From: Nocardia brasiliensis ATCC 700358 | GTDB lineage: Bacteria > Actinomycetota > Actinomycetes > Mycobacteriales > Mycobacteriaceae | Reading direction: 5' to 3' | Assembly (NCBI RefSeq): GCF_000250675.2 | Contig: NC_018681.1 | Span: 9,052,001-9,116,000, forward strand | Length of the DNA stretch: 64,000 bases | Shown here: piece after piece, positions 1 through 8,620 of the stretch | How the letters are laid out: each line of letters opens with the position of its first letter | Numbering within the stretch: the stretch's first letter is position 1 | Position numbers and translations under genes: made by a program | The notes under the pieces: model-generated | The model's input: the letters and a program-made list of their open reading frames with translations, nothing else | What the model was told of the DNA's origin: nothing | Database searches by the model: none

Positions 1-1038
1 CAGCGCACCCTTCGGTTTCACGCAGGACACACCGGGAATCATGTTGAGCCGCTCCCACGCGACATCGCGCTGCTCGAGCAGGCGCCCGCCGGGCAGGATC
101 AGATCCTCGATACTCTGATGACCGCCGAGCGCCACCTGAATCGCATGCTGCGCAGGCACATTCGGGCACAGGCGGGACGAGGCGAGCAGGTCGATCCCCT
201 CCAGGAAACCGGCCGCGTGCTCCTTCGGGCCGGTGATCGCCAGCCATCCGGAGCGATAGCCCGCCACCCGGTACGCCTTGGACAGGCCGTTGAAGGTCAG
301 GCACAGCAGATCCGGCGCTACCGAGGCCATCGAAACGTGCTTGGCGTCGTCGTAGAGGATCTTGTCGTAGATCTCGTCGGCGAGCAGCAGCAATTGATGC
401 TTGCGCGCTATATCGGCGAGCTGCTGCAGAATTTCCGCCGAATACACCGCACCCGTCGGATTATTCGGATTGATCACCAGCAGCGCCTTGGTCTTGTCAG
501 TGATCTTCGATTCGATATCGGCGATATCGGGCTGCCAGCCGCTGGACTCGTCGCACAGGTAATGCACCGGGGTGCCGCCGGCCAGGCTGGTCATCGCGGT
601 CCACAGCGGATAGTCCGGCGCCGGGATCAGCACCTCGTCGCCGTTGTCCAGCAGCGCCTGCATGGTGATGGTGATCAGCTCGGAGACGCCGTTGCCGAGG
701 TAGACGTCGTCCACGTCCAGTTCGGGGAAGCCGGGCACCAGTTCGTAGCGGGTGACGACCGCGCGCCGGGCCGAGGTGATGCCCTTGGATTCGGAGTAGC
801 CCTGGGCATACGGGAGCGACGCGATGATGTCGCGCATGATCACATCCGGCGCCTCGAAACCGAACGGCGCCGGGTTGCCGATATTGAGCTTGAGGATGCG
901 ATGCCCCTCCGCCTCCAGCCGTGCCGCCTGCGCGTGTACCGGTCCACGGATTTCGTAGACGACGTTCTGCAGCTTCGTGGACTGCTCGAGTACGCGCGGC
1001 GGGCGATGCGGTAGATGACTGGGGCTCACCCGTCCCAT
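1..1038 (-). CDS. PLP-dependent aminotransferase, partial (C-terminus outside window)
   Basis: This is a fold-type I pyridoxal-phosphate aminotransferase, probably transferring amino groups between alanine or aspartate and a 2-oxo acid in the cytosol. The ATG at 1038 gives 346 codons that run off the left edge. The protein reads in one frame with the family landmarks INPNNPTGA, LADEIYD and NGLSKAYRVAGYRSGW; the last holds the PLP lysine. It closely follows M. tuberculosis Rv0337c, whose usual length is about 430 residues, so roughly the last 75 to 80 residues are missing here. The substrate cannot be fixed from sequence, because Rv0337c has been called both aspartate and alanine aminotransferase. 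It is transcribed away from the XRE/TPR regulator gene. Confidence 0.93.
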   Translation of the reverse strand, partial: MGRVSPSHLPHRPPRVLEQSTKLQNVVYEIRGPVHAQAARLEAEGHRILKLNIGNPAPFGFEAPDVIMRDIIASLPYAQGYSESKGITSARRAVVTRYELVPGFPELDVDDVYLGNGVSELITITMQALLDNGDEVLIPAPDYPLWTAMTSLAGGTPVHYLCDESSGWQPDIADIESKITDKTKALLVINPNNPTGAVYSAEILQQLADIARKHQLLLLADEIYDKILYDDAKHVSMASVAPDLLCLTFNGLSKAYRVAGYRSGWLAITGPKEHAAGFLEGIDLLASSRLCPNVPAQHAIQVALGGHQSIEDLILPGGRLLEQRDVAWERLNMIPGVSCVKPKGAL

Positions 1039-1148
1039 GGTGCCAGGTGACCGCAAGCCGATAAACGTCCAGCTCGCGCCGATTGCCGGTATTTCACCGG
1101 GACGACGCGAACCGACCCCTCGCCGGGCGGGCGATTGTGACGAGCACC

Positions 1149-2543
1149 TCAGGAAGCGGGGTTGCCAGGAGGTATCCCCTTCGCCGCCGTCGTGCCGCAG
1201 AACTCCTCGATCCGCTCGTCCAGGAAGCGCGCGCCGACCGCGTCCCGGAAGTCCGGGCCCGCGATCCGCCGGCGCACCCCGGTCAACCGCTCTTCCAGCT
1301 GCGCGATCCGCTTGTCCTCGGCCAGCCCGAGCACCGGCCGCAACGCCTCGGCGGCGCCGTCGAGACTGCCGTTGATCAGGTGCGCCGCGGCACAGTCGAC
1401 CCGGGCCAGCGATTCGGCACCATAGGAACGTTGCTCCGACGGGCCGTTCGAGTACAGCTCGATGGCGCGCTGGGTGGCCGCCAGCGCGGGCGTCGCCTGA
1501 CCGAGATGGATGTAGGTGGCGCCGGCGTAGTACTGCGCCTTCGCGTCGTTGAAGCCGAACACGCCGCCGACCTCGTCGTGCAGCGTGTCGGTCTCGGTGA
1601 CCTCACGCGCGTCGTCGGCCGCCCGGATGCAGCGATCGGCATCGTTCGAATTGCCCAGGCGCGACCAGATTCTGGCCTCGATATTGAGCAAACGCACCTT
1701 CGCCGTAGCGGATTCGGCGAATTCCTGGCCGCTCTGCGCCAGCAGCACACCGCGGCGCGGCCGTTCCGACCAATACTCGATGAGCGCGTGCATGCCCCGG
1801 GTCCAGGCCCGTAAACCGTTGTGGCCGCACAATTCCGAATAGGCCCACGCGGCTCTGATCTGCTCACCCGCCGCGTCGTAATAACCCAGATCGGTACTCG
1901 CATTGGCGAGCAGACCCGAGAGGGTGCCCGCCAACAGGTACAGATGACTGGTGTCGGCGGGGCGCTGATGGCCTTCCAGCAGCCGGTACACCCGGCGGCG
2001 CACCCGTAGCATCTCCACCATCATCGGCACCGGTGGCACGTGCACATAGTCGTTCGCGATGCGTCTGACATCGGCGTCGAGCTGGTCCAACGTGGTCGCA
2101 CCCACATTCGTGCTCTCGGCCTGGCCGGCGTGCTCGCTGGCCTCATGGGCAGCCGCCATGATGAGATCCCTCTCCGAAATCGCTGCTAACGCATCCCCTC
2201 TCATCGCACCGGCGTCTATGAGAGCCAAAAGGTCCGCGTCGCTCGAATATTGGGCGCGCGCCGAGGTATCGGCGGGCGCATCGAATCCGGGCGCGGTCGG
2301 TCGATCGGCCATCGGCTGATCGATCATTGCCGCAAACCGTGCCCGCACAACATCGTCGGACCTGGCCAGGGAGGTATCGAGCGCGGCTTGGTTGATCGGA
2401 CGTGGGTGCACCCGGACGCCACCGGCCTCCCACTTCGAGACCAGGCGTTCATGCACCCCGAGATGAGCCGCGAACTGCCTGATGCTCATCCTTTTGGCAT
2501 CGCGAAGGGCACGGGCCTCTTTACCTGACCATTGCCGGACCAC
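1149..2543 (-). CDS. XRE-family regulator with C-terminal TPR-like region
   Basis: A 464-residue cytosolic regulator. Residues about 10-45 form a Cro/CI-type helix-turn-helix (IRQFAAHLGVHERLVSKWEAG), and most of the remainder is alpha-helical and TPR-like, rich in Ala, Leu and Arg, as in many actinomycete HTH-TPR proteins that sense peptides or partner proteins. I chose the GTG at 2543 because GGAAGGG lies 9 bases upstream; another GTG at 2597 is in frame but has a weaker context. It is divergent from the gene at 2720, so the roughly 175 bp between them should hold both promoters. The ligand and targets are unknown. Confidence 0.85.
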   Translation of the reverse strand: MVRQWSGKEARALRDAKRMSIRQFAAHLGVHERLVSKWEAGGVRVHPRPINQAALDTSLARSDDVVRARFAAMIDQPMADRPTAPGFDAPADTSARAQYSSDADLLALIDAGAMRGDALAAISERDLIMAAAHEASEHAGQAESTNVGATTLDQLDADVRRIANDYVHVPPVPMMVEMLRVRRRVYRLLEGHQRPADTSHLYLLAGTLSGLLANASTDLGYYDAAGEQIRAAWAYSELCGHNGLRAWTRGMHALIEYWSERPRRGVLLAQSGQEFAESATAKVRLLNIEARIWSRLGNSNDADRCIRAADDAREVTETDTLHDEVGGVFGFNDAKAQYYAGATYIHLGQATPALAATQRAIELYSNGPSEQRSYGAESLARVDCAAAHLINGSLDGAAEALRPVLGLAEDKRIAQLEERLTGVRRRIAGPDFRDAVGARFLDERIEEFCGTTAAKGIPPGNPAS

Positions 2544-2719
2544 GATGTCATCCCTTCCGAACGAACTCCTCCCAGGGTACGAGTGGTTCGTTGGCACGGC
2601 TACATACGAAACAGAGCTGGTACCAGAGGCAGCGGAAAGGCAGCGGAAAGTGGGCGTGCGGGCGATACCGAAACGGGGGTCCTACCTGGAACCTTGAGGC
2701 GGGAGGCAAGGAGTTCGCC

Positions 2720-3169
2720 GTGAATGTGGAGAAACTCAGGACTGTCGACGATTGGGTGGCGTTCTATCGGCACGAGTTCGGGCTACCGGTAACCGAACGT
2801 GGCGGCTTCGTCATGCTGCCGATCACCAACCGCGTCTGCGTCGTCCACTTGCCGACCGCTCGTGCCGAAAAGGTCCGGGCCGCACTGGAACAGCAGGGTA
2901 CCAGGGGGCCCATGCTGGCCAGGCAGATCCGGTGGAGCTTCCTCGCCGAACCGGACAGCAGGCCGGGGGTGCAGGTATTGGACGTGCTCAATCGTCTCGA
3001 TATCGGCATCCCCGCCATAGGTAGTGCCGTGATGTTGCCGACCGGTCTCGGGCGGTGGACCCGGGAAGGGTGCTTCTGGGTATCCCCACCGAGACGCGGC
3101 GACACGCTCCCACCGTTATCCGTCATCATCACGACGGCACTGGCGGTGGGTGCGGGCGGCGGGGACTGA
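2720..3169 (+). CDS. Conserved hypothetical protein, divergent partner of the XRE/TPR gene
   Basis: I do not recognise a domain. The GTG at 2720 is preceded by AAGGAG at 6-7 bases and gives 149 residues; the frame is open further upstream (to 2591), but that part is Arg/Lys-rich and has no good ribosome binding site. The protein is cytosolic, with no signal peptide or membrane segment, and its N-terminus reads as an alternating strand/helix domain (VDDWVAFYRHEFGLPV). A Pro-rich WVSPPRRGDTLPP stretch sits near the C-terminus. Small proteins of this kind often neighbour XRE/TPR regulators in actinomycetes, so a functional pairing is likely but unproven. Confidence 0.75.
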   Translation: MNVEKLRTVDDWVAFYRHEFGLPVTERGGFVMLPITNRVCVVHLPTARAEKVRAALEQQGTRGPMLARQIRWSFLAEPDSRPGVQVLDVLNRLDIGIPAIGSAVMLPTGLGRWTREGCFWVSPPRRGDTLPPLSVIITTALAVGAGGGD

Positions 3170-3208
3170 TCACGCGCCGCGATCGGTTCCCGTTGCCGCC
3201 CGGCGCAA

Positions 3209-3264
3209 ACCGGGTCGAGTCCGCCCCTTAATTCTGGCAGTCGGCGGGGCGGACTCGACCCGGT
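3209..3264. terminator. Very long perfect hairpin, terminator-like
   Basis: Two 19-base arms (3209-3227 and 3246-3264) are perfect reverse complements, separated by an 18-base loop. It lies 40 bp after the gene at 2720 and 34 bp before the AraC-family gene. There is no T-run, so if it terminates transcription it would be of the non-canonical actinobacterial type. It could also regulate the AraC gene. Confidence 0.6.
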
Positions 3265-3297
3265 GCTTCGGTGCGCGCGGGGTCGTAGGCTCGGAAC

Positions 3298-4107
3298 ATG
3301 GGCGGTGATCGGCTGAGCGATCTGCGCGGGACCTACCAGGTGCGTGCGCACCAGGTGGTGGCCGCGCCGCCCGCCGCGTTCGCCGGCCTCGACGTGCTGC
3401 GCTGCTTCGGTTTCGACGTGCTGGAACCGAACCCGGTGCGCCGCAGGAAGATTCCCGGCGGCACCGTGAAACTCGTCTTCGCGCTGGAGGGGATCTTCGA
3501 GGGACGCGGTCTCGACCCGACCGCGCTGGTCATCGGCTTGCACGACCGCGCGGGCAGCGCCGGGCACGCCGGACGGATGCGCAGCGTCCAGCTGCAACTC
3601 GATCCGCTGAGCGCGCGCCGGCTGCTCGGTGTGCCGCTCGACGAATTACGCAACGAGGCGGTCCCGCTCGCCGAACTGCTCGGGCCGCCGGTGCGGCAGC
3701 TGACCGAGCGACTCGCCGAATCCCGCACCTGGCCGGCACGATTCGCGCTACTGGGCGACTACCTGCGCCGACGCGTCCGCGACTGCGACGACCACGCCGA
3801 CCGGGCGATCGTGCACGCAGTACGGGAACTGCGCCGGTCCAACGGAACCCGGCCGGTCACCACGCTGGCGGCGGAAAGCGGCTGGAGCCAACGGCATTTC
3901 CGGCGCCGCTTCGCCGAGCAGATCGGGTTGCCGCCCAAGGACTACGGCTCCCTGCTCCGATTCTCCGCCGCCCTGACCGCCCTGACCAGCCGACCCGAAC
4001 GCGACATGAGCAGCCTCGCCGCCGAATTCGGCTACTACGACCAATCACATCTCATCCGCGACTTCCGCCGCTTCGCGGGTACCGCGCCGGGACGTCTGCT
4101 CGGCTGA
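3298..4107 (+). CDS. AraC-family transcriptional regulator
   Basis: A 269-residue DNA-binding regulator. The C-terminal 90 residues carry the two AraC helix-turn-helix units: TLAAESGWSQRHFRRRFAEQ, then a second unit ending SLAAEFGYYDQSHLIRDFRR. The second matches the conserved G(Y/F)xDQSHLxR signature. The N-terminal 170 residues are a ligand or dimer domain without a recognisable family motif. It stands alone, preceded by the 19-bp-stem hairpin and converging with the TPR gene only 3 bp away. The regulated genes are not evident. Confidence 0.9.
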   Translation: MGGDRLSDLRGTYQVRAHQVVAAPPAAFAGLDVLRCFGFDVLEPNPVRRRKIPGGTVKLVFALEGIFEGRGLDPTALVIGLHDRAGSAGHAGRMRSVQLQLDPLSARRLLGVPLDELRNEAVPLAELLGPPVRQLTERLAESRTWPARFALLGDYLRRRVRDCDDHADRAIVHAVRELRRSNGTRPVTTLAAESGWSQRHFRRRFAEQIGLPPKDYGSLLRFSAALTALTSRPERDMSSLAAEFGYYDQSHLIRDFRRFAGTAPGRLLG

Positions 4108-4110
4108 ACG

Positions 4111-4602
4111 CTACTGCGCCGGTTCTACCAGCAGCCGAGCGTAATTCGCCATGGACCGTTGGTAGCGGGGCAGGTGGGCGGCCAATGCGCCGAGTACCAG
4201 GGACAGTCCCTCTCGGTCGCGGCCGAGGGTGGACAGGCACAGGGCGAGGCACGCGCGGACGGCGTCGTCCAGCTCGTCCGACGGCGCGTCGAGTTCACGG
4301 GTCAGCAGCTCGACACCCTCCGCGGCATGACCGATGTTGCGCAGCGAACTGGACAGCTGGATCGTGGCGCGCCTGCGCCGGTAGTCGTCGAGTCCGCCCG
4401 CCAACGCCGCCCGGTACAGCGGCACCGCCTGGTCGGAGTGGCCGGTCGAATCCCAGGCACACGCCCGCTCGAACGCCCCGCGCGGATGCGCGTCCGGCAA
4501 TTCGGCGACCAGGGCGTCGATCGCGGCCCGGAAGTCGGCGGCGTCGTGCTCATCGATCGTGGTCCACGCGGCCGCTACCCGATCTTCCCAATCCTGGTTC
4601 AC
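4111..4602 (-). CDS. Small TPR protein (TPR_5-like)
   Basis: A 163-residue helical protein whose repeats resemble tetratricopeptide units (the stretch AFERACAWDSTGHSDQAVPL and the following helices ending LSLVLGALAAHLPRYQRSMA). The arrangement is typical of the actinobacterial TPR_5 family, which is cytosolic and of unknown role. The GTG at 4602 is preferred because the Met-Asn-Gln-Asp start matches this family. The 53 upstream in-frame codons would run through the promoter of the divergent membrane-protein gene. Confidence 0.75.
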   Translation of the reverse strand: MNQDWEDRVAAAWTTIDEHDAADFRAAIDALVAELPDAHPRGAFERACAWDSTGHSDQAVPLYRAALAGGLDDYRRRRATIQLSSSLRNIGHAAEGVELLTRELDAPSDELDDAVRACLALCLSTLGRDREGLSLVLGALAAHLPRYQRSMANYARLLVEPAQ

Positions 4603-4702
4603 GCCGATCACTGTCGCACACAGCCATGTCCTATTCGTCCAATACCGCGGCGCGCGTGGACCGTAGCGTTCCCCGCACCTCCACCGCGAAGGGACTCCCG
4701 CG

Positions 4703-5089
4703 ATGTCCGCACCGCTCACCGTGCGTCTGGCCGCCCTCGGCATCGGCATACACGCCGTCAATCACGTTCTCGTCCTGGTGTTTTCACCGTTCAGCTGGCA
4801 CGTCGGCACCGTGTTCCATCTGATCAGCGCCCCGCTCTACGCCGCCCTGCTGCTCCCCGTCCTGCGCGGCCGCAACTGGGCCCGCATCACCATCACCGTC
4901 TTGCTCGGCGGCCAGTTCCTCGGGCGATTCGTGGTCTGGGTGCTGTTCCCCACCACCGGCGCCCACCTGGCCCTCCTGGCCGGCTGGACCCTCTCCCTGA
5001 TCGTCTTCGCCCTACTCTGGACACCCCCGTCCACCCGCCTCCACTTCCGCCACCGCGCCCCGGAGCTGTCCGAAGAACAACTGGCGTGA
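4703..5089 (+). CDS. Small integral membrane protein, four TM segments
   Basis: A 128-residue protein with four hydrophobic helices, at roughly residues 5-27, 38-58, 66-88 and 93-112, and a polar C-terminal tail. No family signature is recognised. It is divergent from the TPR gene and converges with dcd with a gap of only 6 bp. The function is unknown. Confidence 0.7.
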   Translation: MSAPLTVRLAALGIGIHAVNHVLVLVFSPFSWHVGTVFHLISAPLYAALLLPVLRGRNWARITITVLLGGQFLGRFVVWVLFPTTGAHLALLAGWTLSLIVFALLWTPPSTRLHFRHRAPELSEEQLA

Positions 5090-5095
5090 GGGGAA

Positions 5096-5683
5096 CTATC
5101 GTGATTCCGCCGCGGTGGGGAGGGGGAAGTTTAGGTAGGAGCGGGAGGGGGTGGGGCCGCGCTGGCCTTGGTATTTCGAGCCGGCGGTGGCGCTGCCGTA
5201 GGGGTGTTCGGCGGGGCTGGTGAGGCGGAGCAGGCAGAGTTGGCCGATTTTCATGCCGGGCCACAGGGTGATCGGCAGGTTGGCCACGTTGGAGAGTTCC
5301 AGTGTGATGTGTCCGCTGAAACCGGGGTCGATGAAACCCGCGGTCGAGTGCGTCAACAGGCCGAGGCGGCCCAGACTCGACTTGCCCTCCAGTCGTCCGG
5401 CCAGGTCGTCGGGCAGCGTGCACACCTCGAGTGTCGAGCCGAGCACGAACTCGCCGGGATGCAGCACGAAGGGTTCACCTGCGGCCGGTTCGACCAGGCT
5501 GGTCAGCTCGTCCTGCTGCTGCGCCGGGTCGATATGGGTGTAGCGGGTGTTGTTGAACACCCGGAACATCCCGTCCAGGCGCACGTCGATACTCGACGGC
5601 TGGATCAGCGTCTCCAGCAATGGCTCGACGCCGAGACGCCCAGCGGCGATCTCCGCACGGATGTCACGATCGGAAAGCAGCAC
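5096..5683 (-). CDS. dcd: dCTP deaminase (probably bifunctional, dUMP-forming)
   Basis: This enzyme deaminates dCTP for dTTP synthesis; mycobacterial Dcd is bifunctional and also hydrolyses dUTP to dUMP. The 195-residue protein carries the family core (GKSSLGRLGLL, THSTAGFIDPGF, SGHITLELSNV) and is nearly colinear with M. tuberculosis Dcd (Rv0321, 190 residues). I chose the GTG at 5683 because it gives the conserved N-terminus LLSDRDIRAEI. Its C-terminus has four or five extra residues compared with mycobacteria. Confidence 0.95.
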   Translation of the reverse strand: MLLSDRDIRAEIAAGRLGVEPLLETLIQPSSIDVRLDGMFRVFNNTRYTHIDPAQQQDELTSLVEPAAGEPFVLHPGEFVLGSTLEVCTLPDDLAGRLEGKSSLGRLGLLTHSTAGFIDPGFSGHITLELSNVANLPITLWPGMKIGQLCLLRLTSPAEHPYGSATAGSKYQGQRGPTPSRSYLNFPLPTAAESR

Positions 5684-5818
5684 GGCAAGCAGCGTAGCGC
5701 CTGCTCGCCGCCGGTCTTCAGCCGCACATCGATGCGGCCGCGGCGATATCCTCCACTCGTTCGAGGCGGCACCGGGCAGTCGCGCCCGGCGCCGCCGGTG
5801 ACCGAAGGGATGAACCGG

Positions 5819-6592
5819 ATGACCGAGCCCGCACTGTTCGACCTGAGCGGCCACGTGGCCGTGGTGACCGGAGGCAACTCCGGGATCGGTCTCGGCTTCG
5901 CCCGCGGGCTCGCGCGAGCCGGCGCCGACGTGTGCGTCGTCGGCCGCAACACCGAGCGCAACGCCGACGCCGCGGAGATCCTGCGCGGTTACGGCGGACG
6001 GGTGCTCACCCTGTCCTGCGATGTCGGCGACGAGCAGCAGGTGCGCGACACGATGGCCAGGGTAATGGACGAACTCGGCCGGATCGACTCCTGTTTCGCC
6101 AATGCCGGTGTACCGCAAGGTGGTCTGCCGTTCCTGGAGACCGATCTCGCCGAATTCCGGCGGGTCACCTCGATCAACCTCGACGCCGCGTTCGTCACGC
6201 TGCGCGAGGCGGCGAAGGTGATGGTCGCGCAGGGCGAGGGCGGCAGCCTGGTGGGCACCGCCAGTCTGGCCGCCAAACAGGGTGTGCCGCGCGGCCAGTC
6301 CTATGCGGCGAGCAAGGCGGGTCTGATCGCCATCATGAATTCGATCGCGGTCGAGCTCGGCAAATACGGCATCCGCGCGAACTCGGTGCTGCCGGGCTGG
6401 GTGGAGACGCCGATGACGGACGGCGTGTTCGCCTGGGATCGCTTCCGGGAGCGCGTGCAGCCCCGGATCCCGGCCAAGCGCTGGGGTACGGCCACCGATT
6501 TCGAGGCCGTCGCGGTGTATCTGGCCAGCCCGGCCAGCGCTTATCACACGGGGGACACGCTGCTGATCGACGGCGGCTACAGCATGTTCTGA
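5819..6592 (+). CDS. SDR-family oxidoreductase
   Basis: A classical short-chain dehydrogenase of 257 residues. TGGNSGIG at 17-24 binds NAD(P), NAG sits near residue 96, and the YAASK catalytic pair is near residue 160. The C-terminus ends in the usual DGGYSMF. I chose the ATG at 5819 because GAAGGG lies 9 bases upstream; the ATG at 5810 would overlap that ribosome binding site. It is similar to gluconate 5-dehydrogenase and 3-oxoacyl reductase-type SDRs, but the substrate cannot be named. It is a single gene divergent from dcd. Confidence 0.88.
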   Translation: MTEPALFDLSGHVAVVTGGNSGIGLGFARGLARAGADVCVVGRNTERNADAAEILRGYGGRVLTLSCDVGDEQQVRDTMARVMDELGRIDSCFANAGVPQGGLPFLETDLAEFRRVTSINLDAAFVTLREAAKVMVAQGEGGSLVGTASLAAKQGVPRGQSYAASKAGLIAIMNSIAVELGKYGIRANSVLPGWVETPMTDGVFAWDRFRERVQPRIPAKRWGTATDFEAVAVYLASPASAYHTGDTLLIDGGYSMF

Positions 6593-6661
6593 GCTGGTCC
6601 GTTTTGTCCGATTTTCTCGTACTCAGCGAATACACAGCATGGCAATGACATCCTGGGAAAG

Positions 6662-7459
6662 GTGACCCCGAATCCCACGCTCGTCCCGACTCGACGCCGG
6701 GTACCGCCGCTCGCGGTGGTGGCCGGGTTGCTCATCGTGTTCATCGTCGGACTCACCGCCAACGTGGTGGCCCGCGACGGGCTCACCTCGATCGACCCGG
6801 ATATCGCGGACTGGGCGGTCGCGCATCGCAACGGCGTACTGACCCCGATCGCGATCACGGTCAGCAATATCGGCGGCACGGTCGCGATGACCACACTGGC
6901 CACCCTCGCCGTGATCGCCTTCGGCTGGTTCGGGTACTGGCGCGCGGCCGGACTGGTCATCGTGACCGGTCTGCTGTCCTGGCTGTTCGTAGACGGCGGC
7001 AAGAACCTGATCGCCCGGCCGCGCCCGCCGGTCGACCTGCATGTCGTCGTCAAGACCAACTTCGCCTACCCGTCCGGGCACAGCCTCGGTTCGATGGCGA
7101 TCGTCGGCATCGTGTCCGTGCTGCTGATTCCCCGCCTGCGACGCCGCGCCGCACGCTGGATCGCGGCGATCGCGGCCGCCACTTTCGTTGCCGCGGTGGG
7201 TCTTTCCCGCATCTACCTCGGCGTGCACTGGACCACCGACGTGCTCGGCGGGTGGGCCATCGGCGCGCTGCTGGTGATCGCGACCTTCAGCGGCTACCGC
7301 TATCTCGAAGCGCGCGAACACGATGCCGTGCGCGCCGGCGCGAAACACCGGTCAGCCGTACGGGATCCAGGTGGTGCGGCCGTCCCCGTCCCGGCGCACC
7401 CGGCCGAACGGCACGTCGGCGAAGTGGATTCCGAAGGCCAGATCGCCGGTGGAGGCTAG
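6662..7459 (+). CDS. PAP2-family membrane phosphatase
   Basis: A membrane-embedded lipid phosphatase or undecaprenyl-diphosphatase-like enzyme of 265 residues. All three signature motifs are visible: KNLIARPRPP near 118, PSGH near 140 and SRIYLGVHWTTD near 181. They sit among five or six hydrophobic helices, the first at about residues 17-37. The GTG start at 6662 follows GGGAAAG. The C-terminal 50 residues, after ARE, are hydrophilic and lie antisense to the 3' end of the MBL-fold gene, with which it overlaps tail to tail by 108 bp. Confidence 0.88.
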   Translation: MTPNPTLVPTRRRVPPLAVVAGLLIVFIVGLTANVVARDGLTSIDPDIADWAVAHRNGVLTPIAITVSNIGGTVAMTTLATLAVIAFGWFGYWRAAGLVIVTGLLSWLFVDGGKNLIARPRPPVDLHVVVKTNFAYPSGHSLGSMAIVGIVSVLLIPRLRRRAARWIAAIAAATFVAAVGLSRIYLGVHWTTDVLGGWAIGALLVIATFSGYRYLEAREHDAVRAGAKHRSAVRDPGGAAVPVPAHPAERHVGEVDSEGQIAGGG

Positions 7460-8329
7460 CCGGTCGACCAGCATCCGGCGTCGGCGAATCCCTTCGGCGG
7501 GATCGAAATCCGAGCCACACGCCCACTCCGGATGCCGCACCTGCACCGGACTGTGCAGCGCGTCACCGATCATCACCAGGCGCCGGCCCATGGACTTGAG
7601 CGCGAACGCGGTATGCCCCGCGGTGTGCCCGGGGATCTCCTGTGCCCGCACGCCGGGGAACACCTCCGCGCCGTTCACGAACGGCTGCACCCTGGCCGTG
7701 ATGGTCGCCAGCATCTGCGGCGTCGTGATGCTGTTGCGCGCCCAATCCGGCAGCGCCGCGACCAATTCCGGCGGCAAGGCGTGCCACCAGTCCCACTCCG
7801 ACTCGTTCACCAGATACCGGGCCGTGCCGAACGGCGGCACACCGCCCGGACCCGGATACAACGTCCAGCCGAAGTGATCGGTGTGCAAGTGGGTGAACGC
7901 GACCGCGTCGATCCGGCCGGCCACGCCGAGCCGCGCCAGGTTGCGCAGCAACGCGCCGCCGTGCGTCGCACCCGTCATCGGGTTGTCCGGCTCGTCCGGC
8001 ATGACGACCGGGCCGATCCCCGCGTCGATGAGCAGCGCGCGCCTGCGATAGCGCACCAGCAGCGCGCCGATGCCCGCGACCAGGTGCCCGTTCTCGTCGA
8101 GATGGTCGGCGTAGGCGGCCCAGTCCTGGGCGGTGGCGTCCGGCAACCACCCGGACGGCTTCAGAAAGACCGCGCCGTCGGGCACATAGGTCAGTTCCAT
8201 CCGACCCAGCCGAATCGTGCGTAACCGCGGCGGCCGCCGCAACCGCTCGTGCTGCGCCGTAGCAGCCGGGCGGGTATCGGGCCTGCCCGCCGCCCAGCCG
8301 TGCCTCGAATCGATCCGCGATGATGTCAC
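7352..8329 (-). CDS. MBL-fold metallo-hydrolase
   Basis: A 325-residue hydrolase with the zinc-binding HLHTDH motif at 147-152. It also has a second-shell GHTAGHT motif near 235 and a GDALH aspartate/histidine near 257. This resembles the AttM/AiiB lactonase-type group, but the substrate is unknown. The GTG at 8329 has GGAG about 9 bases upstream. The first 40 residues are Arg-rich and probably disordered, so a later start is possible. Its 3' end overlaps that of the PAP2 gene. Confidence 0.88.
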   Translation of the reverse strand: MTSSRIDSRHGWAAGRPDTRPAATAQHERLRRPPRLRTIRLGRMELTYVPDGAVFLKPSGWLPDATAQDWAAYADHLDENGHLVAGIGALLVRYRRRALLIDAGIGPVVMPDEPDNPMTGATHGGALLRNLARLGVAGRIDAVAFTHLHTDHFGWTLYPGPGGVPPFGTARYLVNESEWDWWHALPPELVAALPDWARNSITTPQMLATITARVQPFVNGAEVFPGVRAQEIPGHTAGHTAFALKSMGRRLVMIGDALHSPVQVRHPEWACGSDFDPAEGIRRRRMLVDRLASTGDLAFGIHFADVPFGRVRRDGDGRTTWIPYG

Positions 8330-8620
8330 GTCAATACTCCTCGGTCGAGATCTGACAGTAGCGCGCGAATACCGTTCGCGTGACCCGGCTTTCGTTGCCC
8401 AGGGCGCGGCTCGGTGTCGGTCGAGAAAGAGAACGCGAGAACCCGAGAGTCCGTATCAAGATCGTGTCCAGCAACCTCGCGCGCGAACAGTCCGTCCAGA
8501 CGTCCAGCTGGTGAACCCCGGCTGAACGACGCCGCGCCTGCCATGCCGTCCAATACTGTCTGGCACCGAAGGGTTTTCACCGGGTCAGGCGGTGCCGCCG
8601 GATCGCGAGGAGGAGTTGTG

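Noticed and set aside
2591..2719. A longer N-terminus for the 2720 gene
   Set aside because: The added 43 residues are Arg/Lys-rich, would cross the divergent promoter region, and the GTG at 2720 has a proper ribosome binding site.
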